Assembly (NCBI GenBank): GCA_964019055.1
Contig: OZ025212.1
Location: forward strand, 124,001-188,000
Direction: 5' to 3'
Length of the DNA stretch: 64,000 bases
Origin: Anthopleura xanthogrammica
Taxonomy: Eukaryota > Cnidaria > Anthozoa > Actiniaria > Actiniidae
Under the pieces are notes generated by a model. That model was given only the letters and a program-made list of their open reading frames with translations, made no database searches and was not told the origin of the DNA. The translations under genes were made by a program, and so were the position numbers. Each line of letters starts with the position of its first letter. Positions within the stretch are counted from its first letter, which is position 1. Positions 14,001 through 24,250 of the stretch are shown piece by piece.

Positions 14001-17000
14001 CCCCACCCTAGTGTTGTGAGCCCTCTTCAGTCAGGCAACAGTACCACTGGTCAGTATGTACCCCAGCCTAGTGTTGTGAGCCCTGTTCAGTCAGGCAACA
14101 GTACCACTGGTCAGTATGTACCCCAGCCTAATGTTGTGAGCCCTGTTCAGTCAAGCAACAGTACCACTGGCCAGTATGTACCCCAACCACATGTTGTGAG
14201 CCCCTTTCAGTCAGTCAACAGTACCACTGGTCAGTATGTACCCCAGCCTAGTGTTGTGAGCCCCCTTCAGTCAGGTAACAGTACCTCTGGCCAATTTGTA
14301 CCACAAGCGGACAGTACAACTAGTCTAAGTGAAAAGAATACTTTCCTTGCCCAGAGGCTGGACAATTTTGTTAGCTTTCACCTGAAAAATGATGAGGATG
14401 CCACAGGACGCACATCATTTGATCATTGTAAAGCAGGATATGTAGCAGTTACACCAGTACATGGACATGAAAACCCTGGATACATGGAGGAACATACTTT
14501 GTCAAGTGAGATGGTAGACAGTTCTGAAACAAGTGAAGGAATATCTGGAGGTTGGTTTTGTGATGTTCACACTACAATATGCAGCAAGGGTTATGATACA
14601 CAAGCACCAATCAACACCACACCTGTACAAGAAAATCCAGGAAAACATGAGCCAGTCTGTGAAGATTCAGCAAATTCATCTGAAAAACTAGATTCACCTG
14701 AAATGAAGCAACATCAGCAGACAGTAGACATGTTTTCTCCCACCATGCAAGAGAATCATGGTAAAGGTACACAAACTATGCATAAGGTTGTTTATTTTAG
14801 ACTTTAAATTTTTCATTGAGGTTAAGATGGCTTCATAGGGTTTTGAGGCAATAGCAAACAATAGAAAACAGCATTCTAAGGCTAATACAGACTAACACAT
14901 TGATACCCAAGAGGCCAACCATATTCAAGTTTGTGAGTTTAGGATTCAGTTTTTATGAAACTGATCACAATCATATAACCTAACCATAGCAGCACTATTA
15001 TAATGACCTTTTTTATAGCTGATATTAAGTTATCTTTCATATGTATTGACAGAAAATTTAAAGATTCAATTCTGCAGAATGTAAGACTTGAAATTTTGAC
15101 TTTGCTGATTACATTTTTTCCACACTTTACCTACTGAATTTGTTTATATTTTGCCAATTGCTTTAGCTTTGTATGATAAAAAATCTTTACAATAATTATT
15201 ATGAAAACTTTTTTATCATACAATTTTTGAGTTTTTTGTCAATGTAGATAATGAGTGACAAACTTTTTCATGACGTCATCAAAATAAAAATTGTTCATGT
15301 TGAAGTTGCGGTATTGAGAATGCTCATGCTCGCATGCCATACGAATCAATAAAGCAACCTTAAATTAATTAATTACATTAAGTACTGTTTTAACTTTGAT
15401 GAAAATGTGTCATACATAATGTCCAAAACAAGGGCTTTAACAGATTTTGGTTGTCTGCATTAATATGCAACTAACTAGACTGTATGAACATTGAACATGA
15501 TGAACGACTAATGAATAAGTTAAAGTCAAGAAATAATAACTAACCCACAACAAACAATGGGACTCAATCAAATGTTAAAATGTCAAACTATTTTAGTGAT
15601 GGTCTAAACTAACAGTTTATTATATCAGGACTGATCATTGTTTTACAGAGGAGATAAAAAGAGGCAGACTCGAAGAATTCAAGGGACAAATTGACAAGGA
15701 TTTTAGAATTGAAAAGGCAAACCTGCGTACAATGGAAGAGCTTGGAAGGGTACATTAAAATACATTAAATTCAATACAATTGTACTTTTACCAGGGATCC
15801 TCACCACCCCTAGATCCTCATCACCCCTAGATCCTCATCACCCCTAGATCCTCATCATCCCTAGATCCTCATCACCCCTGGATCCTCAGCACCCCTGGAT
15901 CCTCATCACCCCTGGATCCTCATCGCCCCTAGATCCTCATTGCCCCTAGATCCTCATCACCCCTAGATCCTCATCACCCCTAGATCCTCACCACCCCTGG
16001 ATCCTCATCACCCCTAGATCCTCATCACCCCTAGATCCTCATCACCCCTAGATCCTCATCACCCCTAGATCCTCACCACCCCTAGATCCTCATCACCCCT
16101 GCATCCTCATCACCCCTAGATCCTCATCACCCCTGGATCCTCATCACCCCTGGATCCTCATCACCCTAGATCCTCATCACCCCTGGATCCTCACCACCCC
16201 TAGATCCTCACTACCCCTGGATCCTCATCACCCCTAGATCCTCATCACCCCTAGATCGTCATCACCCCTAGATCCTCATCACCCCTAGATCCTCATCACC
16301 CCTAGATCCTCATCATCCCTGGATCCTCATCACCCCTAGATCCTCATCACCCCTGCATCCTCATCACCCCTGGATCCTCACCACCCCTGGATCCTCATCA
16401 CCCCTGGATCCTCATCACCCCTGGATCCTCACCACCCTATGGATCCTTTCCACCCCTGGATCCTCATCACCCCTGGATCCTCATCACCCCTGGATCCTCA
16501 TCACCCCTGGATCCTCATCACCCCTGGATCCTCACCACCCTATGTATCCTTTCCACCCCTGGATCCTCATCACCCCTGGATCCTCATCACCCCTGGATCC
16601 TCACCACCCTATGGATCCTTTCCACCCCTGGATCCTCATCACCCCTGGATCCTCATCACCCCTGGATCCTCACCACCCTATGGATCCTTTCCACCCCTGG
16701 ATCCTCGTCACCACTGGTACTACCCTAGTTTTACAATGACTGTTCATTAATTAACAATCTTGTTTGGTTTCTTTTTTAGGGTAACTTTGGCATCGTACGC
16801 AGGGGAATATTAAAAAAGTATGTCAAGAGTGTGCTACAGGTGAGTTTCCTTTTTGTGTCTTCTGCTTCTAGATAAGTAGTACACACTATGCTACCATGTT
16901 GGTTGGTATGTACTTCATATAAACATTGCCAATGCAACATTCTAATTTTAATGCAGACTGTCTACTTAAAATTAAGATGCAAAAAGTCTTACATGATTGA

Positions 17001-20000
17001 CTACCCCACCATGTAAGTAATGTCTGTACCATTACGTGATGAATATTCGCGATGTCTAATTATCAACAAGGAGAGCAATTCGGTAGAGACTCAGATTAAA
17101 TCAAAGTCTTCTGATTGGTTATTTATCATAGGATGGGATTGTTAGCCCTGCATCAAGCTAAAGTATTTACCGATCAATATGTTTGCTATTACTGCTGCTG
17201 CAGCTATTATCAGTAAACCATCAACTAGAACCTTACCATAATTCTATCTCCAAAAAACCTGCTTTGAGACATGCTAAGCTGACCAACACATGCTAATAAC
17301 TCAAGTGTTGTCAATATTATTTTCAGGAAAAGGATGTTGCTGTAAAACAACTGAAAAAATGTCCAGATGAAAAAAGCAAGGATGACTTCATAACTGAAGC
17401 AATAAACATGCAGGAGCTCAGGAAAATAAAAAATCCCCATATAGTCACCCCAATTGGCATTTGTCTAGATACAGGTACTAACCTTCGCCATATTTACAGT
17501 TTGTTACCCCTCATATCGATGATCCACTCTAAGTATTGGTCAGATCAAAATCCCCATATAGTCACCCCAATTGGCATTTGTCTAGATACAGGTACTAACC
17601 TTCGCCATATTTACAGTTTGTTACCCCTCATATCGATGATCCACTCTAAGTATTGGTCAGATCAAAATCCCCATATAGTCACCCCAATTGGCATTTGTCT
17701 AGATATAGGTACTAACCTTCGCCATATTTACAGTTTGTTATCCCTCATATCGATGATCCTGTGGCTCTAGGTATTAATCAGTATGGTTTCAAATTGCATA
17801 CAGGGGTTTTCATTTATTTTGCAGATAGTGAAGATTTCATGATTGTAACAGAGTTAGCTCCTTTGGGTGACCTACCTAAATACCTTAAAGAAAAAAAGGT
17901 AAAAAGATACCTGCCATTTATGATTTTGGTTTATGTTTTTAAAATTTATGGTCATTGTAGTGGGGTTGGTTAGCTCAATATCCAACATCTGCATAATATC
18001 TGGTGTTTTAGGAAAGAATTGGAGTTAGTAAACTTCTGGAGTTCTGCTTACAAATTGCAAAGGGAATGAACAGTTTGGTAAGTGAAAATGTTCTTATTAT
18101 ACTACATGTCACAATGATGATGATGATGATAATAATAAATATTTATTGTACTTTACTGTATTACTGTTAATGACAACTATGACTTGATATCCATCATATC
18201 ATCATCAATATCATCATTGTTTTCACCACATCGCCATATCAACTTCAACTGTAATTTTTTGCTACAATGAAAAGCCAAAAAGTACATTAAATTTTGTAAA
18301 GAATGTTTCATCTAATATGCAGGAAGAAGAAAATGTTTTGCATCGAGATCTGGCATTGAGAAACATCCTAGTTGCTGCTGAAGATCAAGTGAAAATCAGT
18401 GACTTTGGATTTTCACGATTAAGTGAATACTATAAAGCAAGAGGTGGCAAATGGCCAATGAAATGGTAAGTTTGTTTTAAAGGTTTAATCCACATCTACA
18501 ACAAGCCTGTTTTCTTTAATATATTTAATATACCTTTATCAATCAGGTATGCACCAGAAAGCCTAAAACATAACACATTCACCACAAAAAGTGATGTGTG
18601 GAGTTATGGAGTTACAGTATGGGAAATGTTCAACTATGGAGAATTAAAGCCATATCCTGAGGTTGACAATTCAAAGGTAATGTATACACCTGACCCAGAG
18701 GGGACTCCAATGGTACCTTTTAGGGTTCTAGATCTGTAATTTGGTTCTTCTAATGGTGTAACAAACCTAAAAGGCCCACAAGAGAGTAAGCCCCAGTACT
18801 TCTTTAAGTCCCAGGGGACCTTCATGACTGTGTGCACTAAATAACTCATAGCACACAAACTACTCGTCTAATGTCAATAAAAGTATATATATATATCTTC
18901 TAGAAGCTGAATAAACACAAACTCATCAGTTTTTATAAGTGAGAGTTTTATAATTTTCTATCAGACTTTGACACTTCAAGTTTCTATTCTATTCTATTCT
19001 ATTCGACTGCTCTTTTTCAAAAAGTTCCTGGAACGCCACATTTCAATCGATTTTGCTGAAACTTTGCAGATATGTCGACTTATGTCTCATCTCAAAAACA
19101 GTGTCTCAGTTTTTTGATATCTTGTCTTGTTTTAAAGTTAATTTATGATTTATGCATAAGAGGTCAAAATCGCATTAATCAACTTTAGAAACAAATATTT
19201 TTGCAACCAAAGCATTAATAAAATTTCAGAGACACTGTTTTGGAGATCAATCTCTTTACGATGATGTAAATTGTTTGCAAGTTGTAACAATTCCAGTGTT
19301 CCAGGAACTTTTTGAAAAAGTGCACTCGAAAATTATGAAACTTGCACTTTTAAAAAACTTATAAGTTTGATCAAAAAATTATAACCATGGTTTAAATCTG
19401 AATTTATTCAGATTCGAAAAAATAGACTTTTATTGTCATTAGATATTGAGTAGTTTGTGTACTACGAATTCTTTAGTGAACATCAGTCGTAATGGTCCCC
19501 TGGTATATTTCTTTTTGGTTCATCATCTAACTTCTGTCATTTAACACTCATTGATTAATGAGTTTACTACTGCTTATAAGCATTTGGTACCTTTATGGAT
19601 TGAAAATCATTAGTTGCCACACCCACCTGGACAGGACTCCAGTTCCTTTTAGGGGTCATTTTCAAAATTTCCGACAGGCATCCCTGCCCTTTTATGTGTG
19701 AAAGTCCCCCTGGGACACCCACAATACAAGGGAATTGTTCAATATAAAACAATAGTTGTAAATCTCAGTGTGTTTTGATTGGTTAAGAGTGTGTGCTTTA
19801 TAAACACACAGCATGCTGGTGCACTTTCTATTTCCTTACGATATTACTCTTCTACAGGAGATGGGAAATGAATTCCTGCCATCATACATGAACCCAATAT
19901 CACATTGTGTTTTTCTTTCAGATCTTGGAATACATTTTAAAGGGTAACAGGCTACCAAAACCTGAAAATTGTCCTGACAGTGTTTATAGGATAATGAATC

Positions 20001-20131
20001 AATGTTGGGATGAAGATGGCACGAAAAGGCCATCATTTTATCTTCTTTGTAGTGATTTAATTCCAAAAGAAATTGAAGAAATTGAAAAGCTCGCAAAAGA
20101 TGAAAATACAAACGAACTATGCACGAAATGA
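3888..20131 (+). CDS. JAK-type tyrosine kinase: FERM-SH2-pseudokinase-long linker-kinase
   Basis: I can chain 29 exons with GT-AG borders and consistent phase into 1628 codons. Exons: 3888-4076, 4621-4851, 5085-5221, 5452-5644, 6003-6101, 6790-6891, 8003-8099, 8837-8873, 9045-9279, 9423-9471, 9726-9850, 10111-10215, 10318-10463, 10562-10652, 10735-10871, 11601-11757, 11834-11877, 12561-12621, 12741-12798, 12995-13101, 13212-14766, 15649-15749, 16780-16839, 17327-17474, 17825-17898, 18012-18077, 18323-18465, 18547-18676, 19922-20131. FERM is residues 1 to about 355 and ends in the JAK-like GYYRL. HGPIS leads into an SH2 with FLIR. The JH2 pseudokinase (about 490-765) keeps AVRK but has HGRLKAHN for HRD and DIG for DFG. 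JH1 (about 1345-1610) has [24 protein letters not shown] and WYAPE, so it should be active. It would signal from cytokine-type receptors to STATs. Human JAK2 is 1132 residues; the extra length is the linker. Confidence 0.88.
4985..5034. repeat. (CT)n microsatellite in JAK intron 2
   Basis: About 25 uninterrupted CT units immediately upstream of the acceptor region of JAK exon 3. It may lengthen the polypyrimidine environment, but the acceptor used at 5084 has its own T-run. Confidence 0.95.
5704..5812. repeat. Perfect 109-bp palindrome in JAK intron 4
   Basis: Two 54-base arms (5704-5757 and 5759-5812) are perfectly complementary around the single base 5758. The outer part of each arm is a GTTCAA/TTGAAC tandem motif. 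It starts about 60 bases after the splice donor at 5645. A transcribed copy would fold into an uninterrupted hairpin. Confidence 0.9.
6151..6590. repeat. CCAT/CCAC microsatellite tracts
   Basis: Interrupted CCAT/CCAC tetranucleotide runs at about 6151-6262, 6300-6312 and 6484-6590 within JAK intron 5. The open frame across the first tract is a by-product of repeat composition. Confidence 0.85.
8215..8531. repeat. G-rich foldback element in JAK intron 7
   Basis: Terminal inverted repeats of about 35-40 bases: GGGAGCATTCATTTTTTAGG and a long G run at the left, and the complementary C run with CCTAAAAAATGAATGCTCCC at the right. The interior has several GGGGGGG(T/G)TCA motifs. It is probably a MITE; the G runs could form quadruplexes. 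Confidence 0.7.
11932..12060. repeat. Short foldback element in JAK intron 17
   Basis: Imperfect terminal inverted repeats start TACTGTCCAGGAGATCTGG at the left and end CCTATCTGG...GGACAGTA at the right. An AT-rich tract with AATAATAATA/TTATTATTAT symmetry follows at about 12239-12345. Confidence 0.5.
13212..14766 (+). other. JAK exon 21: giant JH2-JH1 linker exon
   Basis: This exon encodes residues 801-1319 of the JAK gene product, between the end of JH2 (exon 19) and the start of JH1 (exon 22). It is hydrophilic and rich in Ser, Thr, Gln, Pro, Asn and Glu, so probably disordered. It contains 20 tyrosines, several in SH2-ligand-like contexts: YSTQ, LYEEP, YHNE, YSNT, YLEN, four YVPQ, GYMEE and YDTQ. 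Acceptor ATTTATAG at 13211 and donor AAAG|GTACAC at 14766 keep frame with neighbouring exons. The frame stays open 14 codons beyond the donor. Confidence 0.85.
13905..14324 (+). repeat. Seven 60-bp in-frame coding repeats with YVPQ motifs
   Basis: Seven consecutive 60-base units encode 20-residue repeats (residues 1032-1171) of the form [20 protein letters not shown]. The Tyr+3 position is YVTH in unit 1, YVPH in unit 2 and YVPQ in units 3-6. Unit 7 is degenerate with FVPQ. The DNA is 85-97% identical between units 1-6, with changes mainly in the residues around the tyrosine, which suggests recent expansion. Confidence 0.95.
15793..16725. repeat. 17-bp minisatellite in JAK intron 22
   Basis: About 55 copies of TAGATCCTCATCACCCC (or TGGATCC...) lie between JAK exons 22 and 23. 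At the 3' end a higher-order unit appears: CCCTATGGATCCTTTCC recurs at 16435, 16538, 16607 and 16676, giving a 69-bp period of four 17-mers plus one base. The open frames here (16439-16750) are artefacts of the repeat. Confidence 0.95.
17434..17760 (+). repeat. 117-bp tandem triplication of JAK exon 24 3' end plus donor
   Basis: Three nearly identical copies start at 17434, 17551 and 17668. Each holds the exon end coding [13 protein letters not shown] followed by the splice donor ACAG|GTACTA at 17474, 17591 and 17708, then about 75 bases of intron. The period of 117 is a multiple of three and the frame stays open through all copies. The first donor gives a normal kinase domain. Confidence 0.93.
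18809..19503. mobile_element. Long-TIR foldback element in JAK intron 28
   Basis: Both ends carry related inverted sequence over about 110-150 bases: CCCAGGGGACC at the left against GGTCCCCTGG at the right, CACACAAACTACT against AGTAGTTTGTGT, and CAATAAAAGT against ACTTTTATTG. An inner inverted pair, CTTTTTCAAAAAGTTCCTGG and its complement, lies at about 19012 and 19300-19320. There is no transposase frame, so it is a non-autonomous element. Confidence 0.75.
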
Positions 20132-20188
20132 TGGTCTTTTAGAACATGTGGAAACCCTTGACCTGTCACAGCACCATTCTTGGTCATG

Positions 20189-20194
20189 AATAAA
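20189..20194 (+). terminator. Polyadenylation signal of the JAK gene
   Basis: AATAAA lies 58 bases after the JAK stop codon. It is the first canonical signal downstream. Confidence 0.6.
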
Positions 20195-20493
20195 TCATAC
20201 AACAGGAAGGTTTAGATGTTATTTAGAAGAAATAATAGATGCAGGTAAGTGGTGATAGTGTACTTTATAATTGCCTAAAATGAAGTGCACTTTTACCAAG
20301 GTAAACCACAGGTAGACTAAGCTTAGATTTTTAATCTTAGATGTGAATACACTGTAACATAATCCAAGGTTACACCAGATTAAACCGAAATTTAGCTGAT
20401 TTACAGTGCTTTAGTAAAGCTAGACAGCGCAATAACCTTTGGCTTTACACTTCAGCAGGCACAGAAAAAAAATAGCAACATATCGTAATAGGA

Positions 20494-20499
20494 TTTATT
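20494..20499 (-). terminator. Polyadenylation signal of the TEX30-like gene
   Basis: TTTATT on the + strand reads AATAAA on the - strand, about 470 bases past the TEX30-like stop codon and beyond the tandem duplicates of its last exon. Confidence 0.45.
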
Positions 20500-20564
20500 A
20501 GTAACATTTTATGCAGCACATAAAATAATACAATAAAAAAATATTAGACTGTACATGACTAGAG

Positions 20565-21000
20565 TATTACTGAAGGTACTACTGTTCAGCCATGAATACT
20601 GATTGACACCATGTATCAACCCACTCGTACATCATGTCACCCCATGTACCTGACTTGAGTATTACTGAAGGTACTACCGTTCAGCCATGAATACTGATTG
20701 ACACCATGTAACAACCCACTCGTACATCATGTCACCCCATGTAGTAACATGACTTGAGTATTACTGAAGGTACTACCGTTCAGCCATGAATACTGATTGA
20801 CACCATGTATCAACCCACTCATACATCATGTCACCCCATGTACCTGACTTGAGTATTACTGAAGGTACTACCGTTCAGCCATGAATACTGATTGACACCA
20901 TGTAACAACCCACTCGTACATCATGTCACCCCATGTAGTAACATGACTAGAGTATTACTGAAGTTACTACCGTTCAGCCATGAATACTGATTGACACCAT
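20565..21000 (-). repeat. Five tandem copies of the TEX30-like gene's 3' end
   Basis: The block CAGCCATGAATACTGATTGA recurs at 20587, 20682, 20781, 20876 and 20975, with alternating 95- and 99-base spacing (a 194-base dimer unit). The copy at 20975 is the true end of the coding exon (C-terminal residues SVFMAER then stop). The other four are downstream, in the 3' untranslated region. Confidence 0.92.
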
Positions 21001-22120
21001 GTAACAACCCACTCACACATCAAGTCTACTACTTCATTATTTGGTTTGTTATTGATGTTAAGAGAATGGTCAGCTTTTTCAACCCAGTGCATTTTCCAAT
21101 CTATTCCCATTTTGTCCAACACACTATCCATCAGGTCCTTGCGGCATTGAGGGTCTTTTGTTCCACTAACAAATAACACAGGAATCCCAAGGTGAATAAG
21201 AGATGACATACGAAGCTCAGAAAACTTTCGAGGAGGGTGCAGTGGATAAGAAAGGCAAGCAACACCAAATAAGAATTGATTTGTAAGATTACTGATTGTA
21301 GCTAGTTCTGCAGCAACTCTTGCACCCATTGATCTTCCTGGAGGGAAAAACAATCTGCATTAAAAACTATTGACACACAGTGCAATGTAACGTGCAAATT
21401 GTTGCAGGCAATCAATGTTGCGAGCCATGTAACACAACGCAATTTGTTGCACAGAATGCTGTTGAAGTAAGAAAACAATTTTACTTCACACAGTGTGTCT
21501 GCGCCTAAAGATACAATCTAATGCATAACTATACCTGCAATAATACATTTTTCTATGGCAAAATCTTGATGCCCACGAAGAAAGTGCTGCAGAAATAGAA
21601 AAAAGGATAGCTACATAAAAGAAAACACAAGCACGGAATGCCGAGAATGAAACTATCTGAATTGGACGTCTGTCCAAATACAAAGGTCTGTGTTGATTTT
21701 TTTCATCCATTATAAGTAGAGATTTGAATGCTTGATTATGTCGTTACTAAGGACAATCTATATGATTTTATTTAGAATATCTTACCAGAACAGCTTCAAA
21801 GCAACGGATTCTGTACTTAAAATTAGGTGTTTTGCAAGTGAATCTAAGACAAAGTATCCCTGACCGAGCCAGACGAGAAGCAATCCTTTCCAGATGATGG
21901 AAATTCATGTCTCCCTCGGCACCGTGTGTGAGGACTACAGCACATCCAGTCCAAGAGCTTGAACATGGCACATTTATGACTCCATCCAACTCTCGATCTT
22001 CCACTGGTATATTTACAAGTACCTGGGGTGAGTATATCAACACTAGTTAGACTACAAGTAGATCCTAAACCTTGAAAACTGTAAATTATGATGTTCAAGT
22101 ACCTTTTTCTTGGTCGCCAT
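20967..22120 (-). CDS. TEX30-like alpha/beta hydrolase
   Basis: Four exons join in frame: 22120-22103 (MATKKK), 22022-21786, 21586-21535 and 21337-20967, giving 225 residues, close to human TEX30 at about 227. The fold is the KANL3/TEX30 branch of alpha/beta hydrolases. VVLTHGAEGDM is the oxyanion-side strand, GRSMG is the nucleophile elbow (split across exons 3 and 4), LFVSGTKDPQC carries the likely acid and EKADHSL the likely catalytic histidine. The substrate of this family is not known to me. The gene is tail-to-tail with the JAK gene. Its 3' flank carries four extra copies of its own last-exon end. Confidence 0.85.
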
Positions 22121-23855
22121 GTTTTCTCGTATTCATTCCACCGTAGTTTACATATATAATGAGTTGCAGTTAGCCAATCAGATTCGCGCTGTTACCACTG
22201 TTCTATTTACGAGTACAGCTTTGGTTTGAAGTAAAAAGATTATTTTCGCGTTTGTTTCAGTTATGTATAGAGCGCTACGCGTTGATTGGATGAATTACTG
22301 GAAAACAATTTAAAGCAATTTCAATGTTACGGCATACCGTACCGTGTATTAGCCTTCTGTGCATCCCTGTGTAGCCGATGTTTGGCGCTTCCGGTTCCCG
22401 TCATTCCCCCACTAGTAGCGCCACATAGCGGCTGCGCAGGAGGCTAACCTTCAGTTGTATATACTGTATACTGATGTCAAGCCCCAGTATTGGTACATAA
22501 CAAGATTCTGGTGTGTTCCTGATCTTTCGTATTGTGAGTGATACGAAAATAAGGTAGACGGATCGTGAGTAGGGCTCCTGGTTCAAGAGCACCCGCCGGA
22601 CTTTTACAATACCAGAAGTCCATAACTAGATTGTTATGGACTTCTGACAAATACTGCCAAATTCTTTGTATCGCTACCCTTCGTTCTTCTAAGCCGATTG
22701 GATACACTTCGGTTGGCTACACTGTGTTTTATATACTGCTCTACAACCCCCCCCCCCCCTTTCCATGAACTTTTATTTTGGCCCTTGCCCGTTCGATAAC
22801 CCTTTCTACGGATGACGTCACAATTGTGCATCATGGGATTGAAATGCGGATAAGCCAAGCCCAGAACACATGCAATATCCTCCCCCACGTTCCTCGGTGC
22901 TGACCAAGATGAACGTAGGCTCTGGGGAGGGGTTTGATAACACCACGGATAACACATGTATGCTAATATGATGCAACAATGTATTGCTGTCTCGTTTCCA
23001 ATTCGTGGAAAAACTTATGGTTTTTCGACTGGTATTGATCATCGTTTCCTTGTAACCGAAGCCTTTTTTACAAAGTTTGTCTGAATTTTAGTAACAGTGA
23101 AAAATGGAATTCTTAAGTTGTTCCTTTCACTCCCCAGGAGAGTAGGGTAGGGATATTTGACACGCAAGAATGATTCAGTATTTCCGGAGTCACCATAAAA
23201 CAAAAGGGCAACTGCATCTGTGCTGTAACAGCGCTGTTTCCGCCCAAGTCACTTCGTTCCGTTACCTCGTCCAATACTTTAATGTGGAAACAAATGAAAA
23301 GTGAAACTTTAGAAATTAAATATCTTGTCACTCTGTTTTAGTCCTCCTTAGCCGGACGGCTCAGTGCAAGTGTGAACTGGACATAAAGGACTTTAGTTTC
23401 CGTGCGGAATCCATCATGGTGGAGCAGGTCTTAAGCGAAAGAAATAAATCTCCAAAGCTATAATAATATCTATGACTTCCTGCTTGTTGCGATATACATG
23501 ATTAATTTAGTTTCCCGTAAAAGTCGGTCATCTTTATTTTGGTTGCGGTCTTAACCAAACCCAGAAGAACGTACTTTAACACTGATCAATACGTTTGAAT
23601 CGTGCCGGAGTCTAGCTACATTCGCTGTTGTTGGTTATTTTCAATGCAAACGTGGGACGTACGCACACTTAGTTTCAAAATCTTCTAGTCATCCGGGTTT
23701 GAATTCCGAGTTTTTGTTTTTTATTCATTATTATTATCATTATTATTATTATTATCCTTCTTCGTCTTCGTCTTGTTCAGTCTTTCTGTGTAAAACAGTC
23801 AATTCTATACTAAACATAAAACAGCGCTTGATGTCACTTACTCGTAAGTATGACA

Positions 23856-23886
<31 letters not shown>

Positions 23887-24250
23887 AGAGACTGGTGCAA
23901 TACGTAGTACATTATTGTAGTATAGTATATTCATGCATGTCCTTACACGTACTGCCTATTAACGGTATGAAAGCTAGATACTTTAAGACTAATATATGAA
24001 TTTTTACAGTTTTCGAGCACTACTTTCGAGCTAGTTGAATGTGAAGGGAAAGCCCCTTATAATACCGAATACCGAACCTTAAGAAGATGAACGATCCCAT
24101 ACAGTTGTTATAAAGTATGAGGTGAAATCGAAACCAACATGGACAGCTATAAAACTGCTTGATAGGTGCCGTACACCGGAAGATTACTACAGATACAGCA
24201 ACGTTTCATACGGAAACAAGCCAAAGTTATACCATTCATCGTTGAAGCAT
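22121..24250. other. Intergenic stretch, no gene recognised
   Basis: This lies between the start of the TEX30-like gene and the galaxin-like gene. It holds CCAAT-type motifs near 22170, a dispersed repeat at about 22795-23110, AT microsatellites near 23720-23760 and 23866-23886, and no convincing coding exon. A possible signal-peptide-like exon, MWQVTLYWLFFTA, at 24252-24291 is followed by GTAGGT, but I cannot connect it securely. Confidence 0.5.
22795..23110. repeat. Dispersed repeat, copy A
   Basis: It shares many blocks with 36940-37345, including GATGACGTCACAAT, ATGGGATTGAAATGCGGA, TTTCCTTGTAACCGAAGCCT and AGTAAC..TGAAAAATG, in the same order and orientation. It is probably an interspersed element of this genome. 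Confidence 0.8.

Noticed and set aside
13905..14324. CRISPR-like regular 60-base repeats
   Set aside because: The units are contiguous without spacers and are in-frame coding repeats in a eukaryotic exon.
16439..16750. Pro/His-rich open frames (103 and 65 codons)
   Set aside because: They are translations of the 17-bp minisatellite, which lacks stops in some frames. They are intronic in the JAK gene.
17408..17770. A 120-codon protein made of three 39-residue repeats
   Set aside because: Each copy contains a splice donor and the second half of each unit is intron-like. The first copy alone completes the kinase fold.
22401..23331. Several overlapping 60-107 codon frames on both strands
   Set aside because: No family resemblance, and most lie in the dispersed repeat at 22795-23110 or its flanks.
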